A stretch of DNA of 62,834 bases, taken from positions 1 through 62,834 of the forward strand of contig CAZMPN010000010.1 in the NCBI GenBank assembly GCA_964568395.1, written 5' to 3'. This DNA comes from UBA6016 sp964568395. Its GTDB lineage: Bacteria; Campylobacterota; Campylobacteria; Campylobacterales; UBA6016. This document shows, in pieces, positions 44,302-52,636 of this stretch. A model generated the notes under the pieces. That model saw nothing but the letters and a program-made list of their open reading frames with translations. It was not told the origin of the DNA and made no database searches. Every line of letters starts with the position of its first letter. Position 1 is the first letter of the stretch. The translations under genes were made by a program, and so were the position numbers.

Positions 44302-44436
44302 ATGAAAAAAGTTCTTGCACTACTAGTTGTTCTAGGTCTTACTTCAGTTTTCGCTGCTGACGCTAACAAAACTGAGAAAAAAGCTGAGAAAAAAGCTGAA
44401 AAAGCAGCTAAAAAAGAAAAAAACGCTTCTAAATAA
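44302..44436 (+). CDS. 44-residue exported Lys/Ala/Glu-rich peptide
   Basis: ATG 44302 is preceded by AAGGGG. The peptide has a clear signal sequence (KKVLALLVVLGLTSVFAADA, cleavage after about residue 19) and a 25-residue mature part made of K, E and A in a repeating TEKKAEKKAEKAAKKEKNAS pattern. The mature peptide is predicted to be a highly basic helix of the periplasm. The DNA has a repeated GAGAAAAAAGCT unit. It has its own -10 box. I know no assigned function for such peptides; a nucleoid-like or envelope charge role, or a toxin, are guesses. Confidence 0.75.
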   Translation: MKKVLALLVVLGLTSVFAADANKTEKKAEKKAEKAAKKEKNASK

Positions 44437-44611
44437 GCAGCTTTTCTTAGGGGCCTTGGCCCCAACTCCCACTTCGCGCAACCATCCCCCAAAACCAAGC
44501 CAAAACCCAGTATCAAAAGCATCTTTTAGGTAGAATGGACAAAAAGTTACAAAAACAAGCGAAACATTCGCAGTAGACGAGTTTCCTTGAAAACACCTAA
44601 AAAGGTCTTAG

Positions 44612-47125
44612 ATGAACGATTTGTTTGAAGCAAACGAAGATATAGTAGAAACATCGATTGAAGAGTCGGTAAAGTCGAGCTACCTTGACTATTCAATGAG
44701 CGTTATCGTAGGGCGTGCGCTACCCGACGCGAGGGACGGCCTAAAACCGGTTCATAGAAGAATCCTATTTGCGATGAACGAGCTGTCGCTCACATCGAGG
44801 TCGGCATACAAAAAATCCGCTCGTATCGTGGGTGACGTTATAGGTAAATACCACCCTCACGGCGACAGTTCGGTTTATGATGCGCTCGTACGTATGGCGC
44901 AAAGCTTCTCGATGAGAGCCCCGCTTGTCGACGGACAAGGAAACTTCGGCTCCGTAGACGGCGACAACGCGGCTGCGATGAGATATACGGAAGCCAGGAT
45001 GACCGCCCTAGCCGAAGAGCTGCTAAAAGACATCGACAAAGATACTGTTGATTTTGTGGCAAACTACGACGGAAGCATGGATGAGCCGGCCGTTCTGCCT
45101 AGCCGTCTTCCGAACCTGCTTCTAAACGGCTCGAGCGGTATCGCTGTCGGTATGGCGACCAATATCCCTCCGCACAACCTTAACGAGCTCGTAGACGCTC
45201 TTATCTACATGATAGACAACAAAGAGGCAACCCTAGAAGAGATAATGCAGTTTATCAAAGGGCCGGATTTCCCGACAGGCGGAACGATATTCGGAACCAA
45301 AGGAATTTTGGAGGCTTTCAGAACCGGACGCGGCAGGGTAAGGCTGCGCGGCAAGACCCATATCGAAAAAAAGCAAAACAAAGAGATTATCGTAATAGAC
45401 GAGCTACCGTATCAGGTCAATAAATCCAAACTTGTAGAAGATATAGCCGAGTTGTCGAAAGAAAAGGTAATCGAAGGCATATCGGAGGTCAGAGACGAAT
45501 CGGACAGAGAAGGTATGAGGGTCGTAATAGAACTCAAAAAAGACGCGATGGCCGAGATAGTCCTAAACAACCTATATAAACATACCCAGCTCTCCACCAC
45601 GTTTGGCGTCATCATGCTCGCCATCGTCAACAAAGAGCCGAAAGTATTTACCCTGATAGAACTTCTAAACCTTTTCTTGTCACACAGAAAAACGGTAATT
45701 ATCAGAAGAACGATATTTGAACTTCAAAAAGCGAAAGATAGGGCGCATATACTAGAAGGTCTAAGAATAGCGCTAGACAACATAGATGAGATAGTAGCCC
45801 TAATCAAAGCGTCAAAAGACCCTCAGACGGCCAGAGAAGGATTGATGGGCAGATTTGCGCTCTCAGAGATCCAAGCCCAAGCGATTTTGGATATGAGACT
45901 CCAAAGACTGACCGGTCTTGAGAGAGACAAGATAGAAAACGAATACGCCGAGCTAATGAAAGAGATAGAGAGGTTATCCGCGATACTAAAAAGCGAAGAG
46001 CTCCTAAACGACGTTATCAAGACGGAGCTAGTCGAAATCAGGGAGAGATATAACCAGCCAAGACTAACGGAAATCACAGAAGATTACGAAGATATCGACG
46101 TAGAAGACTTGATACCGAACGAACCGATGGTCGTTACGATGACGCATAGAGGCTATATCAAACGCGTCAACCTCAAATCTTACGAGAGACAAAACAGAGG
46201 CGGCAAAGGCAAAGTAGCCGTCACTACTTACGAAGACGACTTCATAGAGAGCTTCTTCGTATGCAATACCCACGACACGCTCATGTTCGTCACCAATAGG
46301 GGACAGCTCTACTGGCTAAAAGTATACAAAATACCTGAAGCCGGACGTACCGCAAAAGGCAAAGCGGTGGTAAACCTGCTAAACCTGCAAGCCGAGGAGC
46401 AGATAAAAGCGGTAATCCCTACGACCGACTTTAGCGAAGAGAAATCTCTGGCATTCTTTACCAAAAACGGTATCATCAAAAGAACAAACCTAAGCGAATT
46501 CTCGAACGTAAGAAGCGTCGGCATCAGAGCGATTACTCTTGACGACAACGACGAACTCGTAACCGCGTTTATAGTAGACACGGAACATAAAGAGTTCTTT
46601 ATTCTGACAAAAAAAGGGATGTGTATCAGATTCGACATCAGAGCCGACATAGAAGGCAAAGGCGGCGTCAGGGAACTAGGACGTACCGCGAGAGGCGTTA
46701 CCGCTATCAGGTTCAAAGTGGGCGAGGACTACGTAGTAGGCGCGAACGCACTCAAAAACGAAACGGAAGAGATACTTACCGTTAGCGAAAGAGGTTTCGG
46801 GAAAAGAACCGAAGCCAGCGAATACAGACACCAGTCAAGAGGCGGCAAAGGCGTAATCGCTATGAAGATCGCATCAAAAACAGGCGATATGGTTGGAGCG
46901 CTAATTGCTGACGAAGAGATGGATATGATGGCTCTCACGTCAAGCGGCAAGATGATAAGAGTCGACATGCAGACAATCAGACAAACCGGCAGAAATGCTA
47001 GCGGCGTAATGATAGTAAGAGTTGACGAAAACGACTTCGTGGTCGACATTGCGAGATGCCCGAAAGAAGAAGTTGACGAAGAGGGCGGCGAAGAGGAAAA
47101 CGGAGCTTCCGGCGAGTTATTGTAA
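44612..47125 (+). CDS. gyrA: DNA gyrase subunit A
   Basis: This 837-residue protein is the breakage-reunion subunit. The active tyrosine is Y125 in AAMRYTEARM. The quinolone-resistance region is HPHGDSSVYDALVRMAQ, with Ser86 and Asp90 at the two positions where changes give resistance, so it looks wild type. The C-terminal beta-pinwheel holds repeats such as QNRGGKGKVAV and QSRGGKGVIAM, the GyrA-box. The end has an acidic tail. The 175 bp upstream (44437-44611) hold two small hairpins (GCGAA-ACA-TTCGC and ACCT-AAAA-AGGT) but no ORF. Confidence 0.99.
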   Translation: MNDLFEANEDIVETSIEESVKSSYLDYSMSVIVGRALPDARDGLKPVHRRILFAMNELSLTSRSAYKKSARIVGDVIGKYHPHGDSSVYDALVRMAQSFSMRAPLVDGQGNFGSVDGDNAAAMRYTEARMTALAEELLKDIDKDTVDFVANYDGSMDEPAVLPSRLPNLLLNGSSGIAVGMATNIPPHNLNELVDALIYMIDNKEATLEEIMQFIKGPDFPTGGTIFGTKGILEAFRTGRGRVRLRGKTHIEKKQNKEIIVIDELPYQVNKSKLVEDIAELSKEKVIEGISEVRDESDREGMRVVIELKKDAMAEIVLNNLYKHTQLSTTFGVIMLAIVNKEPKVFTLIELLNLFLSHRKTVIIRRTIFELQKAKDRAHILEGLRIALDNIDEIVALIKASKDPQTAREGLMGRFALSEIQAQAILDMRLQRLTGLERDKIENEYAELMKEIERLSAILKSEELLNDVIKTELVEIRERYNQPRLTEITEDYEDIDVEDLIPNEPMVVTMTHRGYIKRVNLKSYERQNRGGKGKVAVTTYEDDFIESFFVCNTHDTLMFVTNRGQLYWLKVYKIPEAGRTAKGKAVVNLLNLQAEEQIKAVIPTTDFSEEKSLAFFTKNGIIKRTNLSEFSNVRSVGIRAITLDDNDELVTAFIVDTEHKEFFILTKKGMCIRFDIRADIEGKGGVRELGRTARGVTAIRFKVGEDYVVGANALKNETEEILTVSERGFGKRTEASEYRHQSRGGKGVIAMKIASKTGDMVGALIADEEMDMMALTSSGKMIRVDMQTIRQTGRNASGVMIVRVDENDFVVDIARCPKEEVDEEGGEEENGASGELL

Positions 47126-47156
47126 AATTTTAACAACAAGTGACGATATAAAAGAG

Positions 47157-47336
47157 ATGAAAAATATTAACACTCTAAAACTAGTAGTTACAATCTTCTT
47201 TTTTGGAATATTTTTTGCTGGTTGTACATTTAAAGCCGATTTGGATAGCAGATTAGTTAGAGGTTATTCTGGCGATTCTGCATACGGTTCTGCGTATGTC
47301 CCGGTTTTGGATGGATGTGCCAACGAAAGCAGATAA
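47157..47336 (+). CDS. Small lipoprotein of unknown function
   Basis: ATG 47157 is preceded by AAAAGAG; the frame is open upstream but overlaps gyrA. The 59-residue product has a signal with lipobox FAGC (TIFFFGIFFAGC) so its mature form is only about 36 residues, anchored by lipid. The mature part has TFKADLDSRLVRGYSGDSAYG and one more Cys near the end. It lies between gyrA and flgP, 31 bp after gyrA. It may be an add-on of the flgPQ outer-membrane disk. No family recognised. Confidence 0.65.
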   Translation: MKNINTLKLVVTIFFFGIFFAGCTFKADLDSRLVRGYSGDSAYGSAYVPVLDGCANESR

Positions 47337-47345
47337 AGGTAGCAG

Positions 47346-47600
47346 ATGAAAAAAACATTGTTGTTTTCGGTATTGTGTGCAGCCTTTGTGATGACGGGCT
47401 GCTCCAAAAAGCAAGAGCCGTTAGTTGCAAAAGTAGATACAAACAAAACGGCTGAAACAGACAAAAGCGCCGTAGAAAGCAAAAAAACAGCCGCGACAGA
47501 GGTCAACAAGACAATCAAGCGAACGAACGTCACTATCAATAGCTATACGGATTGCCCTACTTTCAAGGCAAGCGATTACAAAACTATTCCTTACGAATAA
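47346..47600 (+). CDS. Small lipoprotein with Lys/Thr-rich linker
   Basis: The 84-residue product has the lipobox MTGC (LFSVLCAAFVMTGC), a flexible Lys, Thr and Ala-rich linker (about 30-60), and a short C-terminal end TINSYTDCPTFKASDYKTIPYE with one Cys. It starts 9 bp after the previous lipoprotein and ends 18 bp before flgP. A linker followed by a short conserved-looking tail suggests it tethers something to the membrane. No family recognised. Confidence 0.68.
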   Translation: MKKTLLFSVLCAAFVMTGCSKKQEPLVAKVDTNKTAETDKSAVESKKTAATEVNKTIKRTNVTINSYTDCPTFKASDYKTIPYE

Positions 47601-47618
47601 AAACTAAAAAGGACAAAC

Positions 47619-48077
47619 ATGAAAAAAACAGTATTGTTGGCAGCGCTTATAGCTTCATCGCTTTTCGCGAATACAGCCGCAACGCAAACTGAAAGTGTTA
47701 AAGAGAACGTAACAGTCGAAGAAAAGAACATAGTCCTAAACAACAACAACGTCGTTACTCTTTCCGTCATAGGGCAAGGCGTTTCGCCTGAACATACTAT
47801 ATCAAACTATCAAGCTCTGGCGCTTGCGAAAAAAGCGGCCATAGCTGATGCGTATAGAATGCTTGCCGAAAAACTAAACGGCGTAAAAGTAGAGGGCTAC
47901 GATATAGTCAAAAATATGGTCGTTCAAAGATCACAGGTAAAAACATGCGTCTCTTCCATGATCAGACACGCAAACATAGTAGAAACAAAATGCGCAAAAG
48001 ATTTCTGCGAAGTTGAAATGGAGCTAAAAGTAGTCGGAAACAAATGGTATCCAGAATTGGTATCTGCCTACAAATAA
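47619..48077 (+). CDS. flgP: LPP20-family protein, FlgP-like, without lipobox
   Basis: This 152-residue protein has a signal peptide (KKTVLLAALIASSLFA) and an LPP20 domain with NYQALALAKKAAIADAYRMLAEKLNGVKVEG and VEMELKVVG. The gene after gyrA in Campylobacter is flgP, part of the flagellar basal disk at the outer membrane. FlgP of C. jejuni is a lipoprotein; here there is no Cys at the signal end, so it is presumably released by signal peptidase I. Neighbouring lipoproteins could take over anchoring. It overlaps flgQ by 34 bp. Confidence 0.78.
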   Translation: MKKTVLLAALIASSLFANTAATQTESVKENVTVEEKNIVLNNNNVVTLSVIGQGVSPEHTISNYQALALAKKAAIADAYRMLAEKLNGVKVEGYDIVKNMVVQRSQVKTCVSSMIRHANIVETKCAKDFCEVEMELKVVGNKWYPELVSAYK

Positions 48078-48439
48078 TTCCTCTCGCCCTCTTCGGGGGC
48101 GACTATTACTTCACATACTCCCTTCTTTCGAATAATCTAGTAGTAAGCTTTGAAAAACTGCAAGTCAGCAAAAAAATGACGCCCACCGAAGCAAAACCGA
48201 AACTTTTTTTTGAAATATATAACGATAAAAAAGCAGCAGATGAAAAAGAGTTTATTGCTGTTTACAAAGATGAGATAGTAGAGCTAATTTTAAAAAATAG
48301 AACCTCCGTAAAATCAGTATCGAAAATCGACTCTACAAACCTAACCGAGCACTCTGCCGTAAGGACTCTGCCGACTCTCATAAACATCGATTTTAAAGAA
48401 GATTTTGGTATTATCGGCATATATGAGCAAACCCTCTGA
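48044..48439 (+). CDS. flgQ: FlgQ-like protein
   Basis: This 131-residue protein starts inside flgP (34-bp overlap). The N-terminus VSRIGICLQIIPLALFGGDYYFTY is a short signal-like stretch; the mature part is a mixed alpha-beta protein with no recognised motif. The name comes from gene order gyrA-flgP-flgQ-flgR, known in Campylobacter, where flgQ is needed for FlgP stability. The sequence itself gives weak support. It ends 12 bp before flgR. Confidence 0.6.
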   Translation: MVSRIGICLQIIPLALFGGDYYFTYSLLSNNLVVSFEKLQVSKKMTPTEAKPKLFFEIYNDKKAADEKEFIAVYKDEIVELILKNRTSVKSVSKIDSTNLTEHSAVRTLPTLINIDFKEDFGIIGIYEQTL

Positions 48440-48451
48440 AGGCCGCAAAAA

Positions 48452-49603
48452 TTGAAAATAGCGCTTGTCGAAGACGATATAAATATGCGCAAATCGCTCG
48501 AAATGGCGTTTTTGTGCTATCCGGACTACGAACTAAAGACTTTTAAAAATCCAAAAGAAGCACTAAAATCCATAGACGATAGTTTTGATTTGGTGATTTC
48601 CGACCTAACTATGCCGGGCATGGACGGACTGGAGTTTGTAAAAGAGCTGGACGGAAGATTTCCGGTCATTATCATCACAGGAAACGCCACGTTAAACAGA
48701 GCGATAGACTCCATAAGGCTCGGCGTTAAAGATTTTATTACCAAGCCTTTCGAGATACAGACGCTTATCAACGCCATAAAAAACGGCATGGAAGAAAAAC
48801 AGTCCCAGCCCCAAATTCAAAAATCGAAAAAAGAAGAGATAAAAGCCGAAACAAAAGACGGATTTATAGCTATCTCAAAAGGCGTAGAAAGAGCGGTCGA
48901 GGTGGCTAGAAAAGCGGCAGCTACGGATGCAAGCATAATACTGCTCGGCGAAAGCGGCGTAGGCAAAGAGGTGTTTGCGAACTTCATACACAAAAACTCC
49001 CCTAGAAGCGATAAACCTTTTATCGCCATCAATATGGCGGCGATTCCGGACAATCTTATAGAGAGCGAACTATTCGGATACGAAAAAGGAGCTTTTACCG
49101 ACGCCCAAGCAGCGAAGCCAGGGAGATTTGAGCTTGCTAACGGCGGAACGCTATTTTTGGATGAAATAGCCGAGATGCCATACCCTCTTCAATCCAAACT
49201 CTTAAGGGTTCTGCAAGATAGAGAGATTACAAGGCTGGGCGGCACAAAACCGATAAAGATAGACGTCAGGATAATATCGGCCACAAACGTAAATATAGAC
49301 AAAAACATCAAAGACGGGCTTTTTAGAGAGGATTTGTACTATAGGCTAAATACAATCCCTGTTAAAATTCCACCTCTAAGAGAGAGGCAAGAAGAGATAA
49401 TACCTATCGCCGAGGCAACACTCTCGAATACGGCAAGAAAATACGGCGTAAAAGAGCACACGCTGTCGGAGGGGGCAAAAGAATCGCTCCTAAAGCACGA
49501 GTGGCCTGGAAATATCAGGGAACTAATATCGGTATGCGAAAGAGTATCAATCCTTACGGATTCCGATACGATAGAAGCGGAAGATATCATACAAAATTTA
49601 TAA
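48452..49603 (+). CDS. flgR: Sigma-54-dependent response regulator FlgR, without DNA-binding domain
   Basis: This 383-residue NtrC-type activator starts with TTG 48452. It has a receiver domain (D51 in LVISDLTMPGMDG), a AAA+ domain with Walker A GESGVGKE (166-173), the sigma-54 contact GAFTDA (213-218), and the arginine region RLNTIPVKIPPLRER. It ends soon after the lid domain (WPGNIRELISV), without the Fis-type helix-turn-helix. H. pylori FlgR also lacks that domain and acts from solution. FlgR turns on the sigma-54 flagellar genes with kinase FlgS, which is not in the window. Confidence 0.88.
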   Translation: MKIALVEDDINMRKSLEMAFLCYPDYELKTFKNPKEALKSIDDSFDLVISDLTMPGMDGLEFVKELDGRFPVIIITGNATLNRAIDSIRLGVKDFITKPFEIQTLINAIKNGMEEKQSQPQIQKSKKEEIKAETKDGFIAISKGVERAVEVARKAAATDASIILLGESGVGKEVFANFIHKNSPRSDKPFIAINMAAIPDNLIESELFGYEKGAFTDAQAAKPGRFELANGGTLFLDEIAEMPYPLQSKLLRVLQDREITRLGGTKPIKIDVRIISATNVNIDKNIKDGLFREDLYYRLNTIPVKIPPLRERQEEIIPIAEATLSNTARKYGVKEHTLSEGAKESLLKHEWPGNIRELISVCERVSILTDSDTIEAEDIIQNL

Positions 49604-49624
49604 TCTTAGAAAAGGAATACGGTT

Positions 49625-50656
49625 TTGAAAGAGTATATTGTAGCCATAGCCGGTGCGACGGGCGCCGTCGGCCAAGAGATGATAGAAGTATTGGAAGAGT
49701 TTGATATTCCCGTAAAAAAACTGGTGCCTCTGGCAAGCGCAAACTCTGTCGGTAAAAAAATAGAGTTCAAAGGAGAGGAGATAGCCGTTAAAGAGCTTAC
49801 CGAAACCGTTTTCAAGGAAGAGGGAATAGAGATAGCTCTGTTTAGCGCAGGCGGCGGCATATCAGCCAAATACGCTCCGCACGCAGCCGCGGCCGGCGCC
49901 GTCGTAATAGACAATACGAGTCACTTTAGAATGCAAAATGATGTGCCTCTTGTCGTTCCGGAAGTAAATAAAGAGGATATAAAAGAGTGGAAAAAAACCG
50001 GGATAATAGCGAACCCGAACTGCTCCACAATCCAAATGGTAACCGCCCTAAAACCGCTTGACGAACTCTTCGACATAGAAAGAATAGACATAGCCACATA
50101 CCAAGCCACAAGCGGCGCAGGGATGCAGGCCATGGAAGAGCTTGTAGACCAAATGAAAAAGTTCTTCGAGTTCAAGCTAGACGGTTACAAACCGCAAAAA
50201 TTCGTACATCAAATAGCGCTAAACCTCATTCCTCAAATCGATAGCTTCCTAGATACGGGCTATACGAAAGAAGAGATGAAGATGGTCAACGAGACCCAAA
50301 AGATAATGCATAAAAATATGCAAATATCCGCCACGTGCGTAAGGGTTCCGGTGCTAAGAGGCCATAGCGAAGCGATAACAATCAGATGCAAAAAACCGGT
50401 TGACGCAAATGCGGCAAGAGCGGCTTTGGCAAAAGCTGACGGAATAGTGGTAGAAGACGAACCGATGAACTCCGTATACCCTATGCCGCTTAAGGCATCC
50501 GGCAAAAACGACACGTTTGTCGGAAGAATAAGGGTAGACAACTTTGACCCGAAAATACTCCATCTATGGATAGTGGCGGACAATCTAAGGGTGGGCGCCG
50601 CGACGAATGCCGTCAGGATAGCGAAAGAGTGGATTAAAATGCAGGAGGGCAACTAA
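49625..50656 (+). CDS. asd: Aspartate-semialdehyde dehydrogenase
   Basis: This 343-residue enzyme makes aspartate semialdehyde for lysine, DAP, threonine and methionine. It begins with TTG at 49625 (RBS AAAGGA upstream) and has GATGAVGQEM (10-19), the catalytic C133 in NPNCSTIQ, and HSEAITI. It lies 21 bp after flgR, the same order as in Campylobacter. It ends 2 bp before the UPF0114 gene. Confidence 0.96.
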   Translation: MKEYIVAIAGATGAVGQEMIEVLEEFDIPVKKLVPLASANSVGKKIEFKGEEIAVKELTETVFKEEGIEIALFSAGGGISAKYAPHAAAAGAVVIDNTSHFRMQNDVPLVVPEVNKEDIKEWKKTGIIANPNCSTIQMVTALKPLDELFDIERIDIATYQATSGAGMQAMEELVDQMKKFFEFKLDGYKPQKFVHQIALNLIPQIDSFLDTGYTKEEMKMVNETQKIMHKNMQISATCVRVPVLRGHSEAITIRCKKPVDANAARAALAKADGIVVEDEPMNSVYPMPLKASGKNDTFVGRIRVDNFDPKILHLWIVADNLRVGAATNAVRIAKEWIKMQEGN

Positions 50657-50658
50657 AA

Positions 50659-51228
50659 ATGGCTCACGTTGAAGAAAAACAAGAAATAAAAAAAAGCAGT
50701 GACGAACAAGATAGTTCGCTAATAGAAACAATATTCGAAGGCGCCCTGTGGAGAAGTAGGTTTTTGGTTATTTTGGCCGTAGTATCTAGCCTATTTGGCT
50801 CTATGGCTCTTTTTATAATAGGGTCTCTAGATATGGCGGACGTGCTAATGAAAACTTGGGGATATTACATACTTGGCGACCATAGCTACGACCTGCACGC
50901 AAAGGTCGTCGGCGAACTAATAGGCGCCATAGACCTATATCTGATAGCCGTCGTCCTTCTCATTTTTAGCTTCGGTATTTATGAGCTGTTTGTATCCCAA
51001 ATTGATGAAGCCAAAGAGAGCGAATCTTCCCAGATCTTGGAAATTCATTCTTTGGACGAACTAAAAGATAAGATTGCAAAAGTAATCATTATGGTGCTTG
51101 TAGTCAAATACTTCCAAATGGTTCTCGATATGCCGTTTAACGGCGCACTTGAGATGATGTATCTCGCTATTTCTATTTTGGGTCTATCTTTGGCCCTATT
51201 TTTCTTACACAAGGCTGGTGGACACTAA
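50659..51228 (+). CDS. UPF0114 (YqhA) membrane protein
   Basis: This 189-residue protein has four membrane segments, the first in RSRFLVILAVVSSLFGSMALFII, the second with LIGAIDLYLIAVVLLIFSFGIYELF and the third near KVIIMVLVVKYFQMVL, as in YqhA. The N-terminus is charged. The function of the family is unknown. It starts 2 bp after asd and its stop abuts the start of hemE. Confidence 0.85.
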   Translation: MAHVEEKQEIKKSSDEQDSSLIETIFEGALWRSRFLVILAVVSSLFGSMALFIIGSLDMADVLMKTWGYYILGDHSYDLHAKVVGELIGAIDLYLIAVVLLIFSFGIYELFVSQIDEAKESESSQILEIHSLDELKDKIAKVIIMVLVVKYFQMVLDMPFNGALEMMYLAISILGLSLALFFLHKAGGH

Positions 51229-52251
51229 ATGACATTTATAGACGCATGCTTCAAAAGACCCACAAAACATACACCTATATGGATGATGAGACAAGCCGGC
51301 AGATATCTGCCTGAGTACAGAGCCACAAGAGCCAAAGCGAAAGATTTTATAGATTTTTGCAGACGCCCGGATCTAGCTACAGAAGCTACGCTCCAGCCTA
51401 TCGATATACTAGACGTGGACGCCGCGATACTTTTCAGCGATATTCTCGTGATACCGCTCGAGATGGGTATGAAACTTGAATTTGTAGAGAAAAAAGGGCC
51501 GGTATTCCACGATCCGATAAGCACAATAGCTGATTTGGAAAGGCTATCGAAAACGCCGGAAGAGAACCTCGGATATGTATATGAAGCCGTAAGTGCGATC
51601 AGAAAAAACCTACCGAAAGACAAGGCGCTAATCGGTTTCGCCGGAAGCCCTTGGACGCTAGCCACCTACATGGTGGAGGGACAAGGCAGCAAGACTTTTG
51701 AAAAAATCAAAAGAGAAGTGTACAAAAACCCTGAATTTATGAAGGCGCTTCTATCCATGCTGACGGAAAGCATCAAAAAATACCTGCTAAACCAGATAGA
51801 CGCCGGAGCGAACGCCGTACAGGTATTCGACAGCTGGGGCGGCGCCTTGGAGGAGGAAAAGTTCTTCGAGTTTAGCTGGAAGTATATGCTTGAAATCAGC
51901 GAATTTATCAAAAAAGAGAGGCCGAACGTTCCGGTCATCCTATTCTCAAAAGGAATAGGCACATATATGGACAAAGTATACGGACAGTTTGACGTATTCG
52001 GCGTAGACTGGGGCACCCCTATGAAGCTTGCGAAAGATAAGCTATTCGACAGATATGCCCTGCAAGGCAACCTGGAGCCTTCAAGACTGTACAATAGAGA
52101 CGAGATGCTAAGGGGAGCCGAGGAGCTTCTGGATCTATTCAGAAACGAGAGCGGACATATTTTCAACTTAGGCCACGGAATGATCCCGGATCTTCCGCCT
52201 GAAAACGCCAAAGAATTGGTATCATTTGTGCATTCATACACTCAAAAATAA
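51229..52251 (+). CDS. hemE: Uroporphyrinogen decarboxylase
   Basis: This 340-residue enzyme converts uroporphyrinogen III to coproporphyrinogen III in heme synthesis. It has PIWMMRQAGRYLPEYR (17-32), ILFSDILVIP with the conserved Asp, GFAGSPWTLATYMVEG and the C-terminal NLGHGMIPDLPPEN. Length is standard. It begins directly after the UPF0114 gene. Confidence 0.97.
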   Translation: MTFIDACFKRPTKHTPIWMMRQAGRYLPEYRATRAKAKDFIDFCRRPDLATEATLQPIDILDVDAAILFSDILVIPLEMGMKLEFVEKKGPVFHDPISTIADLERLSKTPEENLGYVYEAVSAIRKNLPKDKALIGFAGSPWTLATYMVEGQGSKTFEKIKREVYKNPEFMKALLSMLTESIKKYLLNQIDAGANAVQVFDSWGGALEEEKFFEFSWKYMLEISEFIKKERPNVPVILFSKGIGTYMDKVYGQFDVFGVDWGTPMKLAKDKLFDRYALQGNLEPSRLYNRDEMLRGAEELLDLFRNESGHIFNLGHGMIPDLPPENAKELVSFVHSYTQK

Positions 52252-52261
52252 GGAGTTCAAA

Positions 52262-52636
52262 ATGAGAATCGCAAAACTATTTCTGGCTTTCATGCTGTCG
52301 CTATCGATATTTAGCTCGACTTTGTCGGCAGAGGTGGTTCAAACAAGAGAGATGCTATCTAGCGGCCAAAGCGCCAAAATAGACGGTTTTTTAGCAAAAC
52401 AAGAGGTGCAAGATAAGCTCTCCTCCCTTGGTGTCAGCAGCGCCGATATAAAAGAGAGGCTTGCAAAGCTAACAGACGAAGAGATAGCGCAAATTAACCA
52501 AAAAATAGACGAACTGCCGGCAGGCGGCGACGTAGGCGCGGTAATAGGTGTTTTGGCATTCATATTCATAGTGCTTCTAATTACGGATATTCTTGGTCTT
52601 ACAAAAGTATTCACATTCACAAGGCCCGTTAGATAA
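52262..52636 (+). CDS. PA2779-family protein with double-glycine site
   Basis: ATG 52262 has AAGGAG upstream; the frame is open to 52226 but inside hemE. The 124-residue product has a signal peptide (to about LSA23), a helical acidic stretch (VSSADIKERLAKLTDEEIAQINQ, shown here in two parts: VSSADIKERLAKL and TDEEIAQINQ), G88-G89 in DELPAGGD, then a membrane segment (VGAVIGVLAFIFIVLLITDI) and a basic end (RPVR). The leader, GG and hydrophobic tail resemble C39 substrates. The partner PA2778 peptidase follows at once. The stop codon overlaps its start as ATAA. Confidence 0.85.
   Translation: MRIAKLFLAFMLSLSIFSSTLSAEVVQTREMLSSGQSAKIDGFLAKQEVQDKLSSLGVSSADIKERLAKLTDEEIAQINQKIDELPAGGDVGAVIGVLAFIFIVLLITDILGLTKVFTFTRPVR

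Noticed and set aside
44450..44463. GGGGCC-TT-GGCCCC palindrome after the Lys-rich peptide, as an intrinsic terminator
   Set aside because: A 2-nt loop and no T tract after it; perhaps a weak stem, but not supported as a terminator.
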